50,685 bases of DNA, from positions 9,076 through 59,760 of the forward strand of contig NVXE01000005.1 in the NCBI GenBank assembly GCA_002746975.1. Direction: 5' to 3'. The translations under genes and the position numbers were made by a program. The stretch is from Bacteroidota bacterium (lineage in GTDB: Bacteria; Bacteroidota; Bacteroidia; Flavobacteriales_D; Sanyastnellaceae). The notes beneath the pieces were generated by a model, which was not told the origin of the DNA, ran no database searches, and saw only the letters and a program-made list of their open reading frames with translations. Positions 7,346 to 16,521 of the stretch are shown piece by piece (positions within the stretch are counted from its first letter, which is position 1; each line of letters begins with the position of its first letter).

Positions 7346-8413
7346 ATGCTAACAACTGACTCTACATTTGAAATAAAGCTATCAAAAACATCTTCTATTG
7401 AAAGTGTAGATTTTGATAATATTATGTTTGGACAAGTTTTTTCTGATCACTTGTTTTATATGGATTATATTGATGGTGAGTGGACTAGAGGAGTAATTGA
7501 ACCTTTTGGGCCTATGTCCATTAGTCCTGCCACGATGTGTATACATTACGGTCAATCTATTTTTGAAGGAATGAAAGCTTATCGTCAGCCTGACGGTAGC
7601 GTAAGTATGTTCAGACCAGGCGCGAATATTTCTAGATTCAATTTGAGTGCTCAAAGAATGTGTATGCCCGAGATTCCAGAGGATATATTTATGCAGGCTT
7701 TGGTTGAATTAGTTAAGATTGATCAGAAATGGGTGCCAAACAATGAAAATTCATCTCTATACATACGTCCATTCCTTTTTGCAACAGATGCTCATGTGGG
7801 AGTAAGACCTAGCAATTCTTATAGGTTCATGATTTTCACTTGTCCTGTTGGCCAATACTATAATAAGCCAGTAAGAGTGAAAATAGAACGAGAATACACA
7901 CGAGCTGCAATAGGAGGCACTGGAGCTGCAAAAGCTGCGGGAAACTATGCTGGATCTCTTCTGCCAACTAAACTGGCTAACGAAAAAGGCTATGACCAAC
8001 TACTTTGGACAGATTCGAAAACCCATACTTGTATAGAAGAATGTGGGACGATGAATGTTGCTTTTGTAATCGATGGAAAGATGATAATTCCTTCACCTAG
8101 CGACACTATTCTAAATGGAATTACTCGAGATAGTGCTATTAAATTAGCTCTAGATTTAGGTATAGAGGTTGAAAGTAGGACTGTTACAATTACCGAATTA
8201 GAAAAAGCTGCTGAGAATGGTACATTAAATGAAGCTTTCGGACTCGGAACTGCTGCGACTGTTTCATTAATGAGTACAATAGGCTTTGATAGTGGGGATT
8301 ATGATTTGCCAGACCTTTCAACTTGGACTGTTTCGTCTCGTATTAAAAAGGCACTTGACGCAGTAAGATTAGGAACAGGTGAGGATAAACACGGATGGAA
8401 TATCCCAGTATAG
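7346..8413 (+). CDS. ilvE: Branched-chain amino acid aminotransferase
   Basis: PLP-dependent fold-type IV transaminase that interconverts Leu/Ile/Val and their 2-oxo acids with glutamate. Family landmarks are HYGQSIFEGMKA, LYIRPFLFAT, the PLP-lysine region GAAKAAGNYAGSL (Lys about 196), ECGTMNVAF and GTAATVS near the C-terminus. From the ATG at 7346 it is 355 aa, the normal length of the longer BCAT group. A TTG at 7307 would add 13 residues, but a promoter-like GACCTTTG overlaps it (7308-7315), so I rejected it. msrA overlaps its end by 19 bases. With the HMG-CoA lyase at 28 kb it gives the first and last steps of leucine breakdown, but it equally serves synthesis. Confidence 0.95.
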   Translation: MLTTDSTFEIKLSKTSSIESVDFDNIMFGQVFSDHLFYMDYIDGEWTRGVIEPFGPMSISPATMCIHYGQSIFEGMKAYRQPDGSVSMFRPGANISRFNLSAQRMCMPEIPEDIFMQALVELVKIDQKWVPNNENSSLYIRPFLFATDAHVGVRPSNSYRFMIFTCPVGQYYNKPVRVKIEREYTRAAIGGTGAAKAAGNYAGSLLPTKLANEKGYDQLLWTDSKTHTCIEECGTMNVAFVIDGKMIIPSPSDTILNGITRDSAIKLALDLGIEVESRTVTITELEKAAENGTLNEAFGLGTAATVSLMSTIGFDSGDYDLPDLSTWTVSSRIKKALDAVRLGTGEDKHGWNIPV

Positions 8414-8934
8414 TATTTGGAGGAGGTTGTTTTTGGTGTATTGAGGCTGTGTTCGCTGAAATACACGGTGTAATTAGGTTAGAGCCTGGTTATGCGGGAG
8501 GACATACTGTAAATCCCACATATCAAGAAGTATGTTCAGGGGTTAGTGGTCATGCAGAAGTTATTAGAGTTTATTTCGATTCCGAAATTATTAATCTAGT
8601 GGATTTATACGAGGTTTTCTTCGCCACTCATGACCCAACGTCTATGAACAGACAAGGGAATGATATAGGGACTCAATACAGGTCTGCAGTCTTTTATAAT
8701 TCTATACTCCAAAAAGAGCAAGCAAAAGCAGCAATAAAGGCAGTTGATACGTCAGGAGCATACCCTTCGAAAGTGGTTACAACATTAGAAGCCTTGGAGG
8801 TTTTCTATCCAGCTGAAGATGGTCACATAGATTATTTCAATAGGAACCCAGAAACAGCATATTGCAGCGCTGTTATTTCACCGAAATTGCACAAGTTTAG
8901 AAAAGCTTTTAGAAAACTTTTGAAATCTAAGTAA
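8395..8934 (+). CDS. msrA: Peptide methionine sulfoxide reductase A
   Basis: Reduces methionine-S-sulfoxide in oxidised proteins and as the free amino acid. The catalytic motif GGCFWC is at residues 10-15 (Cys12), followed by EPGYAGG, the substrate-region phrase YQEVCSG and the THDPTSMNRQGNDIGTQYRS segment. The length of 179 aa is standard for a single-domain MsrA; there is no MsrB fusion. The ATG at 8395 overlaps the ilvE end by 19 bases, so the two are probably cotranscribed. It converges on the LPP20 gene with a 17-base gap and no strong terminator. Confidence 0.96.
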   Translation: MEYPSIVFGGGCFWCIEAVFAEIHGVIRLEPGYAGGHTVNPTYQEVCSGVSGHAEVIRVYFDSEIINLVDLYEVFFATHDPTSMNRQGNDIGTQYRSAVFYNSILQKEQAKAAIKAVDTSGAYPSKVVTTLEALEVFYPAEDGHIDYFNRNPETAYCSAVISPKLHKFRKAFRKLLKSK

Positions 8935-8951
8935 CTGTAAATTATCTTTAG

Positions 8952-9491
8952 TTACTCCGCTTCAAGTCTTTCTATTTCCCTGTCACACATATTTATGATT
9001 TGTGTTCTCACAAGAGGGTTAATCTTAGAATCTAATTTTGCTTTTTTCTTTAAAAAACGGAACATTGCTGCTTTCTTGATTTCAACGGCAACGTAAACAG
9101 CATAACTGCCGTCATCTTGAAGGAATTTCTTAGAACCTATTTCTCTAAGATCACCAATTGTAGTGCTAGTTATTTCTCTAGTTAAGCTTTCAAAACGTTC
9201 TATAGCTTCATTTACGTGCTCACCTTGAACATCTTTTAAATAGTTATCGGCAACTACATTTATTGAAGTTTTAACTTGTTGTGCAAGAGCTTTATGAGCT
9301 TCCATTACTGCTTTTGTTCTCGCTATTTGGTCTCTATTGCTAAGACCTTTTCCAGTAGCTCTAAAATATTTGGCGTTAGAGTGATAAGATTTACCTGAAA
9401 AAGGTTCCTTGACTTCAGTCCCCAAATTTGAGGAACAACCTAAAGAAAGCGTAGCTATAAAAATTAATAAAAGAGGAGCGAATATTTTCAT
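8952..9491 (-). CDS. LPP20-family lipoprotein
   Basis: A 179-aa predicted lipoprotein. The signal peptide MKIFAPLLLIFIATLSLGC ends in a lipobox (S-L-G-C), and the body resembles the LPP20 family of Bacteroidota and Campylobacterota (FRATGKGLSNRDQIARTKAVMEA near the start). It should be anchored to a membrane and face the periplasm. The longer ATG at 9536 adds 15 residues ahead of an otherwise perfect lipoprotein signal and would overlap the divergent gene, so I use the ATG at 9491. The function of LPP20 proteins is not settled. It is divergent from the DUF6913-dapA pair. Confidence 0.78.
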   Translation of the reverse strand: MKIFAPLLLIFIATLSLGCSSNLGTEVKEPFSGKSYHSNAKYFRATGKGLSNRDQIARTKAVMEAHKALAQQVKTSINVVADNYLKDVQGEHVNEAIERFESLTREITSTTIGDLREIGSKKFLQDDGSYAVYVAVEIKKAAMFRFLKKKAKLDSKINPLVRTQIINMCDREIERLEAE

Positions 9492-9546
9492 TGTAATTAT
9501 TTGTGGAAAAATAAGCATCAATCGTGCCATACTCACAATCTAGAAT

Positions 9547-9554
9547 TATCTTTG
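9547..9554 (+). promoter_or_regulatory. -7 promoter box of DUF6913-dapA
   Basis: TATCTTTG is an exact TAnnTTTG match that ends five bases before an in-frame GTG (9560). It lies inside the longer version of the ORF (GTG at 9524), which would then start upstream of the promoter. The box therefore fixes the start at 9560 and predicts a leaderless mRNA. Confidence 0.65.
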
Positions 9555-9559
9555 TTAAT

Positions 9560-10126
9560 GTGAATTGGAAAGAACGCATAGGTCATTACTTTTTATCTCG
9601 TATATCTGCCGATAGTAGAGAACCTAAAAGTTGTAATTTAAGAAATGCCAAAAGTGTTGGAATTTTATATCTAGAGCGAGATCATAATTTTTATACCACC
9701 ATTAAGGACTTATCTAAACATTTGAAAGATGAACTCGGTGTAAAAAGAGTTTCGATGCTATCTTATGTAGATGCGGATACAAAGACTACCCCAAGGTGGC
9801 TTATAAAAAAACTAGACAGTGGATATTTCTGTAAGTCAGATTTGAATTGGTATGGAAAACCTATTAAGGAGGTGCAAACTTTTATAGAATCTGAATTTGA
9901 TATTCTTATAGATTTAGAGATTAACCCTGTCTTGCCTTTAAAATATGTGCTACGAGCTTCTAATGCGAAAATGAAGGTGGGGCCTGAACAGCTAAATCAT
10001 TCAGGGGACTATGACATAAGAATAGGTTTGGCATTAAATACGGAGATTGAGGAGGATAATATGATAATTTGGAAAGAACAAACTGAGAGAACGTTTCAAT
10101 TTATTACTGAAGCAAACATTCAATAA
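9560..10126 (+). CDS. DUF6913-type conserved protein upstream of dapA
   Basis: A 188-aa protein that I recognise as the uncharacterised family found in Bacteroidota beside dapA (DUF6913). It has no signal peptide or membrane segment. Features include a basic N-terminal helix (NWKERIGHYFLSR), a beta-strand phrase SVGILYLERD, a central CKSDLNWYGKP motif and DILIDLEINPVLPLKYVLRAS. The GTG at 9560 is preferred over the one at 9524 because of the promoter box just upstream. One base separates its stop from the dapA ATG, so they form an operon. Conserved linkage suggests a role near lysine/diaminopimelate metabolism, but nothing in the sequence shows an enzymatic activity. Confidence 0.75.
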   Translation: MNWKERIGHYFLSRISADSREPKSCNLRNAKSVGILYLERDHNFYTTIKDLSKHLKDELGVKRVSMLSYVDADTKTTPRWLIKKLDSGYFCKSDLNWYGKPIKEVQTFIESEFDILIDLEINPVLPLKYVLRASNAKMKVGPEQLNHSGDYDIRIGLALNTEIEEDNMIIWKEQTERTFQFITEANIQ

Positions 10127-10127
10127 C

Positions 10128-11018
10128 ATGAGCATTTTAAACGGTTTAGGAGTAGCTATGATAACTCCCTTCAACACAAAAGGGGCCGTAGACTATCCTG
10201 CATTACAGAAGTTAACTGAATACTTAGTTAATAGTTCATGTGACTTTCTTGTAGTATTAGGAACTACCGCTGAAACTCCCACCTTGTCAGATGAAGAGCA
10301 GAGACGTGTGCTAGATTTCATACTTGAGGTTAATACCAAACGGCTTCCCATAGTTGTGGGCTTGGCAGGCAATGATACCGCTGCACTATGTAGGAGGATA
10401 AAATCTTTCGATTTAAAAGGAGTTGAAGCAGTGTTAAGTGCATGTCCGCACTACAATAAACCTACACAAGATGGCCTTATTGCCCATTTTAATGCTGTAG
10501 CGAATGCTTCTCCGAAACCTATAATTCTTTATAATGTTCCTTCAAGAACGGCTTGTAACCTTGAAGCGTCCTCAACAGTTTTGCTAGCTAAGCACGATAA
10601 TATTATAGGTGTTAAAGAAGCTAGTGGAGACTTAAATCAAGTAGATTTTATTTTAAAAAACCGTCCGACTAAATCTTTCCAGGTCTTCTCTGGTGATGAT
10701 GCTTTAACTCTTGCAATTATATCTAGTGGGGGAGATGGTGTTATTTCTGTTATAGGAAATGCTCTTCCAGATATGTTTGGACAAATGGTTCATCAAGCTT
10801 TGTTTGGACAGCTCAATGAGGCTAGACATACCCATTTATTACTAACGTCTATTATTCAATCTATTTTCAAGGAAGGGAATCCTGCTGGAATAAAAGCGAT
10901 GCTACAACATCTTAATATCTGTGAAGAACACGTTAGACTCCCTTTAGTTTCTGCTTCTCAAAATTTGAAAAATGAAATTTACTCACTAATTGCTGAATTA
11001 GATGTAACTCCAGTTTAG
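10128..11018 (+). CDS. dapA: 4-hydroxy-tetrahydrodipicolinate synthase
   Basis: Class I aldolase-like lyase that condenses pyruvate with aspartate semialdehyde, the first committed step to diaminopimelate (peptidoglycan) and lysine. Diagnostic segments are GTTAETPTLSDEE (Thr pair, residues about 44-56), YNVPSRT with the catalytic Tyr, and the Schiff-base Lys in GVKEASGD. The length of 296 aa is standard. Translation probably follows directly from the upstream DUF6913 gene (1-base gap). It ends four bases from the convergent transketolase C-half gene, with no room for a separate terminator. Confidence 0.97.
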   Translation: MSILNGLGVAMITPFNTKGAVDYPALQKLTEYLVNSSCDFLVVLGTTAETPTLSDEEQRRVLDFILEVNTKRLPIVVGLAGNDTAALCRRIKSFDLKGVEAVLSACPHYNKPTQDGLIAHFNAVANASPKPIILYNVPSRTACNLEASSTVLLAKHDNIIGVKEASGDLNQVDFILKNRPTKSFQVFSGDDALTLAIISSGGDGVISVIGNALPDMFGQMVHQALFGQLNEARHTHLLLTSIIQSIFKEGNPAGIKAMLQHLNICEEHVRLPLVSASQNLKNEIYSLIAELDVTPV

Positions 11019-11022
11019 ATTA

Positions 11023-11991
11023 TCATAGTGCAATTAACTCTAATGATTTAGCAACAATTGATTCTGCCGTTAGACCGTATTTCTTCATTAACTCTTTAGG
11101 AGTGCCACTTTCACCAAAACTATCCTGAACAGCAACCATGCGCATAGGTGTTGGAAAGTATTCCGATAGAACTTGCGCTACTGAGCCTCCCAGTCCACCT
11201 AGTTGTTGATGCTCTTCTGCTGTTACAACTTTACCAGTACGTGTAGCACTCTCTATAATTGCAGCGGCATCAAGTGGTTTTATAGTATGCATGTTAATCA
11301 CATCTGCGTTGATTCCCTGGTCCTTAAGGGTTAATGCAGCTTGTATTGCTTCCCAAACCATATATCCAGTCGCGATAATTGTCACATCATCACCTTCCAT
11401 TAATCTCTGTGCTGTACCTATTTCAAAAGGAGCACTTTCTTTATAAAAAACAGGAAGTTTCGGACGACCGAACCTTAGATAAACCGGTCCTTCCAGTTCC
11501 GCAATTGCTAAAGTGGCTTGACGGGTTTGTTCGTAATCAGCAGGACAAATAACAGTCATATTCGGTAGCATCTTCATCATACCGATATCTTCTAATATTT
11601 GGTGAGTTGCACCATCCTCACCAAGAGTAAGTCCAGCATGAGAAGCACATATTTTTACATTTTTCTCGCTATAAGCAATTGATTGTCTGATTTGATCATA
11701 AACTCTGCCTGTAGAAAAATTCGCAAAAGTACCAGTAAATGGAATCTTACCACCTATAGTCATGCCAGCAGCCATACTCATCATATTTGCCTCAGCAATT
11801 CCTACTTGGAAAAACCTGTCGGGATGAGCATTTTTAAAGTCTCCCATTTTAAGCGAACCCGTTAGATCAGCGCAAAGTGCAACCACATCTGGGTTTGAGT
11901 TTCCTAACTCTAAAAGGCCAGCTCCGAATCCAGATCTTGTGTCTTTAGAATCAGTTGGATTTAGTGTGATGAATTGAGAAGAATCAGTCAT
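11023..11991 (-). CDS. Transketolase, C-terminal half (split enzyme)
   Basis: Pyrimidine-binding and C-terminal domains of a transketolase that is encoded by two genes in many Bacteroidota. Recognisable parts are the early phrase [34 protein letters not shown] (TPP pyrimidine-binding side), [10 protein letters not shown], and a C-terminal domain with [13 protein letters not shown]. The length of 322 aa fits the stand-alone C half. The matching N half is at 13403-14245, but the VWA gene lies between them. This gene's start overlaps the VWA gene's end by eight bases, so all three appear to be one operon. Acts in the non-oxidative pentose phosphate pathway as a complex with the N half. Confidence 0.93.
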   Translation of the reverse strand: MTDSSQFITLNPTDSKDTRSGFGAGLLELGNSNPDVVALCADLTGSLKMGDFKNAHPDRFFQVGIAEANMMSMAAGMTIGGKIPFTGTFANFSTGRVYDQIRQSIAYSEKNVKICASHAGLTLGEDGATHQILEDIGMMKMLPNMTVICPADYEQTRQATLAIAELEGPVYLRFGRPKLPVFYKESAPFEIGTAQRLMEGDDVTIIATGYMVWEAIQAALTLKDQGINADVINMHTIKPLDAAAIIESATRTGKVVTAEEHQQLGGLGGSVAQVLSEYFPTPMRMVAVQDSFGESGTPKELMKKYGLTAESIVAKSLELIAL

Positions 11992-13399
11992 GGAGATTCA
12001 AATTAAGGGTTGCCCCCGATTTAATAGTAAAGGTGGATTGAATGCTATATTTAGAAGATCTAGCTCCGCGAGCTCGAAATATCACGGTATAAGTTCCAGG
12101 CTGTAAAGTATATCTGCCTGAAGGATTTCCATCAGAAAATTGAATGACGTGAGTTAGAGTTTTCGCGTCAACAATACTCCCATAACCTGGGGCTGAAGAT
12201 TGAAGCATTAAACTCCCAGGAGAAGAAATTATTACATCCGTTGGGGAATCGCTTCTAACTTCAATATTTTCAATACGAGTCAAAGGAGTAGTATGAAAGA
12301 CCAAATCGTATTTACCATTAATCAGTCTAGCCTTAGACCCTACAAGCATAGAATAGAACGGTTTACACTCACCCGATTCAAATAAATCTACATTAACCTT
12401 TCCATAGTCATTTCTATTTGAATTTGGAAATTGAGGACTTATTGTACCCTGACTCATGTTAGCTACAGATATAATATTATGCCTTCCAGGAGCTAAATGA
12501 ATAGAGTCCATCCCTTTTTGTGGAAGTGTATGGATAGATAGGTTATAAGTAGGGATAGGATCAAGATAAAAAGTATCAGTGGAATTCATATACCCAAGTG
12601 TGTGAACAACTTGAGGATGATGATTTCCTGCTCTAAGATCAGTAAAACTCAGAGGGACATTCGTAACAGTGGGCTTTCCATTTTCATCTAAAAGATTTAC
12701 TTCTACTGTGGTGTTATGAAGGGCTTGTTCTAAGACCAAATCAAGAACAGTCTCAAATGTAGCAGGATCGGCAGCATCATAAAAGTTCCCTATACACCTC
12801 AACGATTCCTTAAACTTGTCATCAAGACCTATACCTATAATAAATGGCTTTACAACTATGCCTTTTGCCTGAAGCATACGACTTACAGCACAGGGATCTT
12901 CATCACAAGCCTCAATTCCATCAGTAATTAGGATAATAATATTTCTCCCTGGAGAATCTGGAAAATCTTCTGACGCTCTTTCTAAAGACCTCGCTATAGG
13001 TGTAGTTCCACGAGCCCTTAGTTTACCTAATTCCTGCTTAATAAGAAGATTAGAACCTTTATTAATAGGGACTATAAGTTCGGTGTCATCACAATCTTGC
13101 TGCCCTTCAACATGTTTCGTTCCGTGACCATACGCTCTTAGCCCTAATTCTAAATCAGGAACGCCATAAAGTGATTCAAGCGAAGTGGATAATAATTTAG
13201 TTGCTAAAACAATTTTTCTTTGTCCACTCCAAAACGCATTCATGCTATTAGAAGCATCGAATACGAACAAAATTCTAGTAGGTCCCTTGTCTAATTCTTC
13301 GTTAGCATCATAACTTAACGTCGCCTGTCCAAAAAAAAGTGCAGGCAATAGCATAAACAGAGTTAAACACAGACTAGTATATTTAGAGGTGAGATGCAC
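11984..13399 (-). CDS. Secreted VWA-domain protein
   Basis: A 471-aa protein with a signal peptide (leader ending ALFFGQA) and a von Willebrand factor A domain (about 40-225). The MIDAS metal site is intact: DASNS at 48-52, the Thr in RARGTTPIA and the Asp in LITDGIEAC. It should bind a divalent cation and a protein ligand in the periplasm or outside. The rest (about 225-471) is beta-rich, of unknown fold, with repeated phrases such as LAPGRHNI and [10 protein letters not shown] that resemble carboxypeptidase-like or Ig-like beta sandwiches. It sits between the two halves of transketolase, three bases after the N half and overlapping the C half by eight. Its role is unknown, and its location in a cytosolic-enzyme operon is odd. 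Confidence 0.85.
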   Translation of the reverse strand: MHLTSKYTSLCLTLFMLLPALFFGQATLSYDANEELDKGPTRILFVFDASNSMNAFWSGQRKIVLATKLLSTSLESLYGVPDLELGLRAYGHGTKHVEGQQDCDDTELIVPINKGSNLLIKQELGKLRARGTTPIARSLERASEDFPDSPGRNIIILITDGIEACDEDPCAVSRMLQAKGIVVKPFIIGIGLDDKFKESLRCIGNFYDAADPATFETVLDLVLEQALHNTTVEVNLLDENGKPTVTNVPLSFTDLRAGNHHPQVVHTLGYMNSTDTFYLDPIPTYNLSIHTLPQKGMDSIHLAPGRHNIISVANMSQGTISPQFPNSNRNDYGKVNVDLFESGECKPFYSMLVGSKARLINGKYDLVFHTTPLTRIENIEVRSDSPTDVIISSPGSLMLQSSAPGYGSIVDAKTLTHVIQFSDGNPSGRYTLQPGTYTVIFRARGARSSKYSIQSTFTIKSGATLNLNLHD

Positions 13400-13402
13400 T
13401 AT

Positions 13403-14245
13403 TTAGTAATCACCTAAGGTTTCTTCGAGTTGAGATAGAGCGTCAGCTAATTGCTCATCGTTAGGGGCGATGCCGTGCCATTTATGTGTACCTTCCATAA
13501 AATCGACACCTTTTCCCATTTCAGTTTTCATAAGTACCACACAAGGAACCCCTAATCCTCTTCTAGATTTCGCCTCACTAATCACTCTACCTATATCATT
13601 TAAATCATGACCATCGCATTTTAATACGTTCCATCCGAAAGCTGACCATTTGGCGGCAAGATCTTTTAAAGAAAGAACGTCTTCAGTAGAGCCATCTATT
13701 TGCTGACCATTACAGTCAATAAAGCTAATGATATTGTCTATTTTATTGTGAGCGGCATACATCGCGGCTTCCCAAATTTGACCTTCCTGAAGTTCTCCAT
13801 CACCGTGTAATGTATATATCCAAGTATCTTCTCCTGCAAGTTTTTTTGTTATAGCAGCACCTATTCCTACGCTTAGACCTTGACCTAAAGATCCAGAAGC
13901 TATACGTATGCCTGGCAGCCCTTCTTCCGTTGCTGGATGACCTTGAACACGAGAATTGAGCTTGCGAAAAGTCGCTAGTTCTTCTAATGGGAAGAATCCA
14001 CGTCTTGATAGCACACTATACCAAACGGGGGAAATATGTCCGTTTGACAGAAAGAATAGATCTTCACCCTTACCATCCATTGTAAAGTTTTCAGCATCTA
14101 AGGTCATTTCATCAAAGTATAGCTTAACTAAAAGTTCAACACATCCTAACGATCCGCCTGGATGACCCGAAGAAACAGCGTGGACCATGCGAACTATGTC
14201 GCGACGAACTTGGGAACAAAGGGCGGGAGTGGCTTGTATACTCAT
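13403..14245 (-). CDS. Transketolase, N-terminal half (split enzyme)
   Basis: TPP diphosphate-binding domain of the two-gene transketolase. SGHPGGSLG lies near the N-terminus, and GDGELQEGQIWEA followed by FIDCNGQQIDG forms the TPP/Mg motif. The ATG at 14245 gives 280 aa starting MSIQATPALC, which suits the family; an ATG at 14293 would add 16 residues and pass upstream of the promoter box at 14277-14284, so I rejected it. First gene of an operon continuing into the VWA gene and the C half. Transfers two-carbon units in the pentose phosphate pathway together with the product of 11023-11991. Confidence 0.93.
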   Translation of the reverse strand: MSIQATPALCSQVRRDIVRMVHAVSSGHPGGSLGCVELLVKLYFDEMTLDAENFTMDGKGEDLFFLSNGHISPVWYSVLSRRGFFPLEELATFRKLNSRVQGHPATEEGLPGIRIASGSLGQGLSVGIGAAITKKLAGEDTWIYTLHGDGELQEGQIWEAAMYAAHNKIDNIISFIDCNGQQIDGSTEDVLSLKDLAAKWSAFGWNVLKCDGHDLNDIGRVISEAKSRRGLGVPCVVLMKTEMGKGVDFMEGTHKWHGIAPNDEQLADALSQLEETLGDY

Positions 14246-14276
14246 GAGTGTTTTAGAATAACGTTTTAAAGCAATG

Positions 14277-14284
14277 CAAAAGTA
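14277..14284 (-). promoter_or_regulatory. -7 promoter box of transketolase operon
   Basis: Read on the minus strand it is TACTTTTG, an exact TAnnTTTG match. It lies 31 bases upstream of the ATG at 14245 and is divergent from the ychF promoter 67 bases away. Confidence 0.6.
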
Positions 14285-14351
14285 CCTAAGCAAAGTTTTG
14301 TGGGGCAGAACTGTGGATAAAGTTTTGTAAGTCGTTGAGAGTTTAGTTTTC

Positions 14352-14359
14352 TACCTTTG
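14352..14359 (+). promoter_or_regulatory. -7 promoter box of ychF
   Basis: TACCTTTG matches TAnnTTTG exactly. A TTG at 14325-14327 is 24 bases upstream, slightly beyond the usual -33 spacing. The box is 24 bases before the ATG at 14384. Confidence 0.65.
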
Positions 14360-14383
14360 CAGCCCTTACGAAAGAATAATACT

Positions 14384-15481
14384 ATGGCATTACAATGTGG
14401 AATAGTCGGCCTCCCAAACGTCGGCAAATCAACTTTATTTAATTGTCTCTCTAATGCAAAAGCTCAGAGTGCAAATTTTCCATTCTGTACAATTGAACCA
14501 AACCTTGGAGTAATTACAGTGCCTGACCCAAGACTTAATAAGCTGGCAGAGCTTGTACAGCCTCAAAACACATTGCCTACTACAGTAGAAATTGTAGATA
14601 TAGCAGGTCTTGTAAAAGGTGCTAGTAAAGGGGAGGGCTTAGGCAATAAATTCTTAGGAAACATAAGAACAACGGATGCGATTTTACATGTTTTAAGATG
14701 TTTCGATGATGACAACATCATACATGTTGACGGTTCTGTTGACCCCATTAGAGACAAGGAAGTTATAGATATGGAGTTACAGCTCAAGGATTTGGAAAGT
14801 CTAGAGGGGAGGAGAGATAAAGCAAGTAAAGCTGCGAGAACAGGTGATAAGGCAGCTATCAAGGATCTAGAATTTTATGAAAGATTAAAATCACTTCTTT
14901 TACAGGGTGAAAATGCCAGAAAACTAGAATTAGAAGAAGCTGAAATACCATTGATGAAAGAGCTGCAACTTCTAACTTCTAAACCGGTTTTATATGTTTG
15001 TAACGTTGATGAAGCAAGTGTAGTAAACGGTAATCATTATGTAGATAAAGTACGTGAAATGGCCTCGTCTGAAGGAGCGAGCATCATGATTATTGGAGCT
15101 GCTATTGAATCAGATATCGCCGAATTTGAGGATCTCGAAGAACGAAGTATGTTCCTTCAAGATTTAGGTTTAGAAGAAGCAGGAGTTGCTCAACTTATTC
15201 GTAAAGCGTATGAGCTACTAGATCTTCAAACATATTTCACTGCTGGAGTTAAGGAAGTAAGAGCATGGACTGTTCACAAAGGAGCTACTGCTCCTCAAGC
15301 TGCAGGTGTGATTCATACTGATTTTGAAAAGGGATTTATTAGAGCTGAGGTAATTGCATACGAGGATTTTGTGTCATATGGTTCAGAAAATGCTGTCAAG
15401 GAGGCGGGTAAACTATCTGTAGAAGGAAAAGAATATATCGTTCAAGATGGTGATGTAATGCATTTCAGATTTAATGTGTAA
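14384..15481 (+). CDS. ychF: Redox-regulated ATPase YchF (OLA1 family)
   Basis: Obg-related P-loop NTPase that prefers ATP and associates with ribosomes. The G1 loop GLPNVGKST is near the N-terminus, followed by [16 protein letters not shown]3 [20 protein letters not shown], a central coiled-coil region, and a C-terminal TGS domain ([15 protein letters not shown] to VMHFRFNV). From the ATG at 14384 it has 365 aa, the standard length; the in-frame start at 14357 overlaps the -7 box and was rejected. The divergent transketolase operon lies upstream. The next gene starts eight bases after the stop. Confidence 0.97.
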   Translation: MALQCGIVGLPNVGKSTLFNCLSNAKAQSANFPFCTIEPNLGVITVPDPRLNKLAELVQPQNTLPTTVEIVDIAGLVKGASKGEGLGNKFLGNIRTTDAILHVLRCFDDDNIIHVDGSVDPIRDKEVIDMELQLKDLESLEGRRDKASKAARTGDKAAIKDLEFYERLKSLLLQGENARKLELEEAEIPLMKELQLLTSKPVLYVCNVDEASVVNGNHYVDKVREMASSEGASIMIIGAAIESDIAEFEDLEERSMFLQDLGLEEAGVAQLIRKAYELLDLQTYFTAGVKEVRAWTVHKGATAPQAAGVIHTDFEKGFIRAEVIAYEDFVSYGSENAVKEAGKLSVEGKEYIVQDGDVMHFRFNV

Positions 15482-15488
15482 TCTAATC

Positions 15489-15917
15489 ATGAATAAAATC
15501 TTTTTTATTGCTGGCTTTGCTTTGAGCTTCAATTCTCTTATAGCCCAAATCCATGTTTCTGGGATGCCGCAATCTGCGGCGAATATTATGTATCGACAAC
15601 AAGAAGCCTGGAATGCTGGTGACTTAGAGGGGTTTATGATAGGGTATTGGAATGCCGACAGCTTGCTATTTATAGGAGGGGGTGGAGTTACCACGGGCTA
15701 CGATGCTACTTTAGAACGATATAAAAAAGGATATCCCGATAAAGCTTCTATGGGACACCTTTTATTCACGAATCGTTCCTGGACTCCTCTAGGTCGAAAG
15801 TATGCGCTTTTAGTAGGAGAGTGGGAGCTTAATGACTCTACAGGAGGGATGTATTCACTCGTTTGGCGTAAAATTAAAAGAAAATGGTACATTGTAGCAG
15901 ACCATTCTAGCGACTAA
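15489..15917 (+). CDS. Secreted NTF2-like (DUF4440-type) protein
   Basis: A 142-aa protein with a signal peptide (MNKIFFIAGFALSFNSLIAQ) and a small NTF2/SnoaL-like fold of the DUF4440 type: RQQEAWNAGDLEGFMIGYW near residue 35, then a Gly-rich turn, and a final WRKIKRKWYIVADHSS strand. Such domains bind small molecules or act as accessory folds; no catalytic residue is certain. The ATG at 15489 places the signal peptide correctly; the one at 15474 adds five residues and overlaps ychF. It lies eight bases after ychF and three before the rhomboid gene, so the three may be cotranscribed. Exported to the periplasm by inference. Confidence 0.8.
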   Translation: MNKIFFIAGFALSFNSLIAQIHVSGMPQSAANIMYRQQEAWNAGDLEGFMIGYWNADSLLFIGGGGVTTGYDATLERYKKGYPDKASMGHLLFTNRSWTPLGRKYALLVGEWELNDSTGGMYSLVWRKIKRKWYIVADHSSD

Positions 15918-15919
15918 TC

Positions 15920-16510
15920 ATGTCAATTCTTCTTCCCATAATTGTAATTACTGCGGGCATTTCACTTTATGCTATGAAGAGACCCGAGGTCATTAATCAA
16001 TTAGTATTATCTCCTTATAAGATTATTCACAATAAGGAATATTACAGACTTTTGACTCATGGCTTTATACATGGCAGTGGAATGCATTTAGCTATCAACC
16101 TATTTGTTTTATGGGAGTTTGGTGAAATTGTTGAATATGAATTCGGTTCTGCTTTTCCTCTTTTATATATTGGAGGGTTGTTAATCGCTGCAATACCTGC
16201 TATTAAGAAACACAAAGATGATGTTACATACAACTCTCTTGGAGCCTCAGGTGCTGTAAGTGCGATATTGATGGCATTCATAGTAGCTCACCCAAGTCAT
16301 ACATTACTCTTGTTTTTTGTAATTCCTATACCGGCAATTCTTGCGGGGATATTGTTTTTCGTATTTGAAAGAATTATGTTAGCTAAAGGTAAAACGGGGA
16401 TAGCACATGACGCTCACTTGTATGGAGCAGCTTATGGTTTGGTTTTCGCCCTTATTTTAGATCCCAACGGGATTAACAGAATGATAACAGCACTGTTAGA
16501 TATTTTCTGA
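15920..16510 (+). CDS. Rhomboid-family intramembrane serine protease
   Basis: A 196-aa multi-pass membrane protein. The catalytic Ser is in the motif GASGAVS (about 113-119) and the catalytic His is probably in AHDAHLYGA (about 154-162). The HxxxN element upstream (HLAINLFVLWEFG, about 56-68) is also present. About five or six hydrophobic segments can be seen, fitting the compact bacterial rhomboid core. It cuts transmembrane segments of substrate proteins within the inner membrane; substrates are unknown. Start ATG at 15920, two bases after the preceding stop. It converges on the DivIC gene with an 11-base gap. Confidence 0.92.
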   Translation: MSILLPIIVITAGISLYAMKRPEVINQLVLSPYKIIHNKEYYRLLTHGFIHGSGMHLAINLFVLWEFGEIVEYEFGSAFPLLYIGGLLIAAIPAIKKHKDDVTYNSLGASGAVSAILMAFIVAHPSHTLLLFFVIPIPAILAGILFFVFERIMLAKGKTGIAHDAHLYGAAYGLVFALILDPNGINRMITALLDIF

Positions 16511-16521
16511 AGCTTAAACTA

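Noticed and set aside
8930-8956. Inverted repeat AGTAACT/AGTTACT between msrA and the LPP20 gene as a bidirectional terminator
   Set aside because: Only 7 bp, AT-rich, with a 13-base loop; too weak to support.
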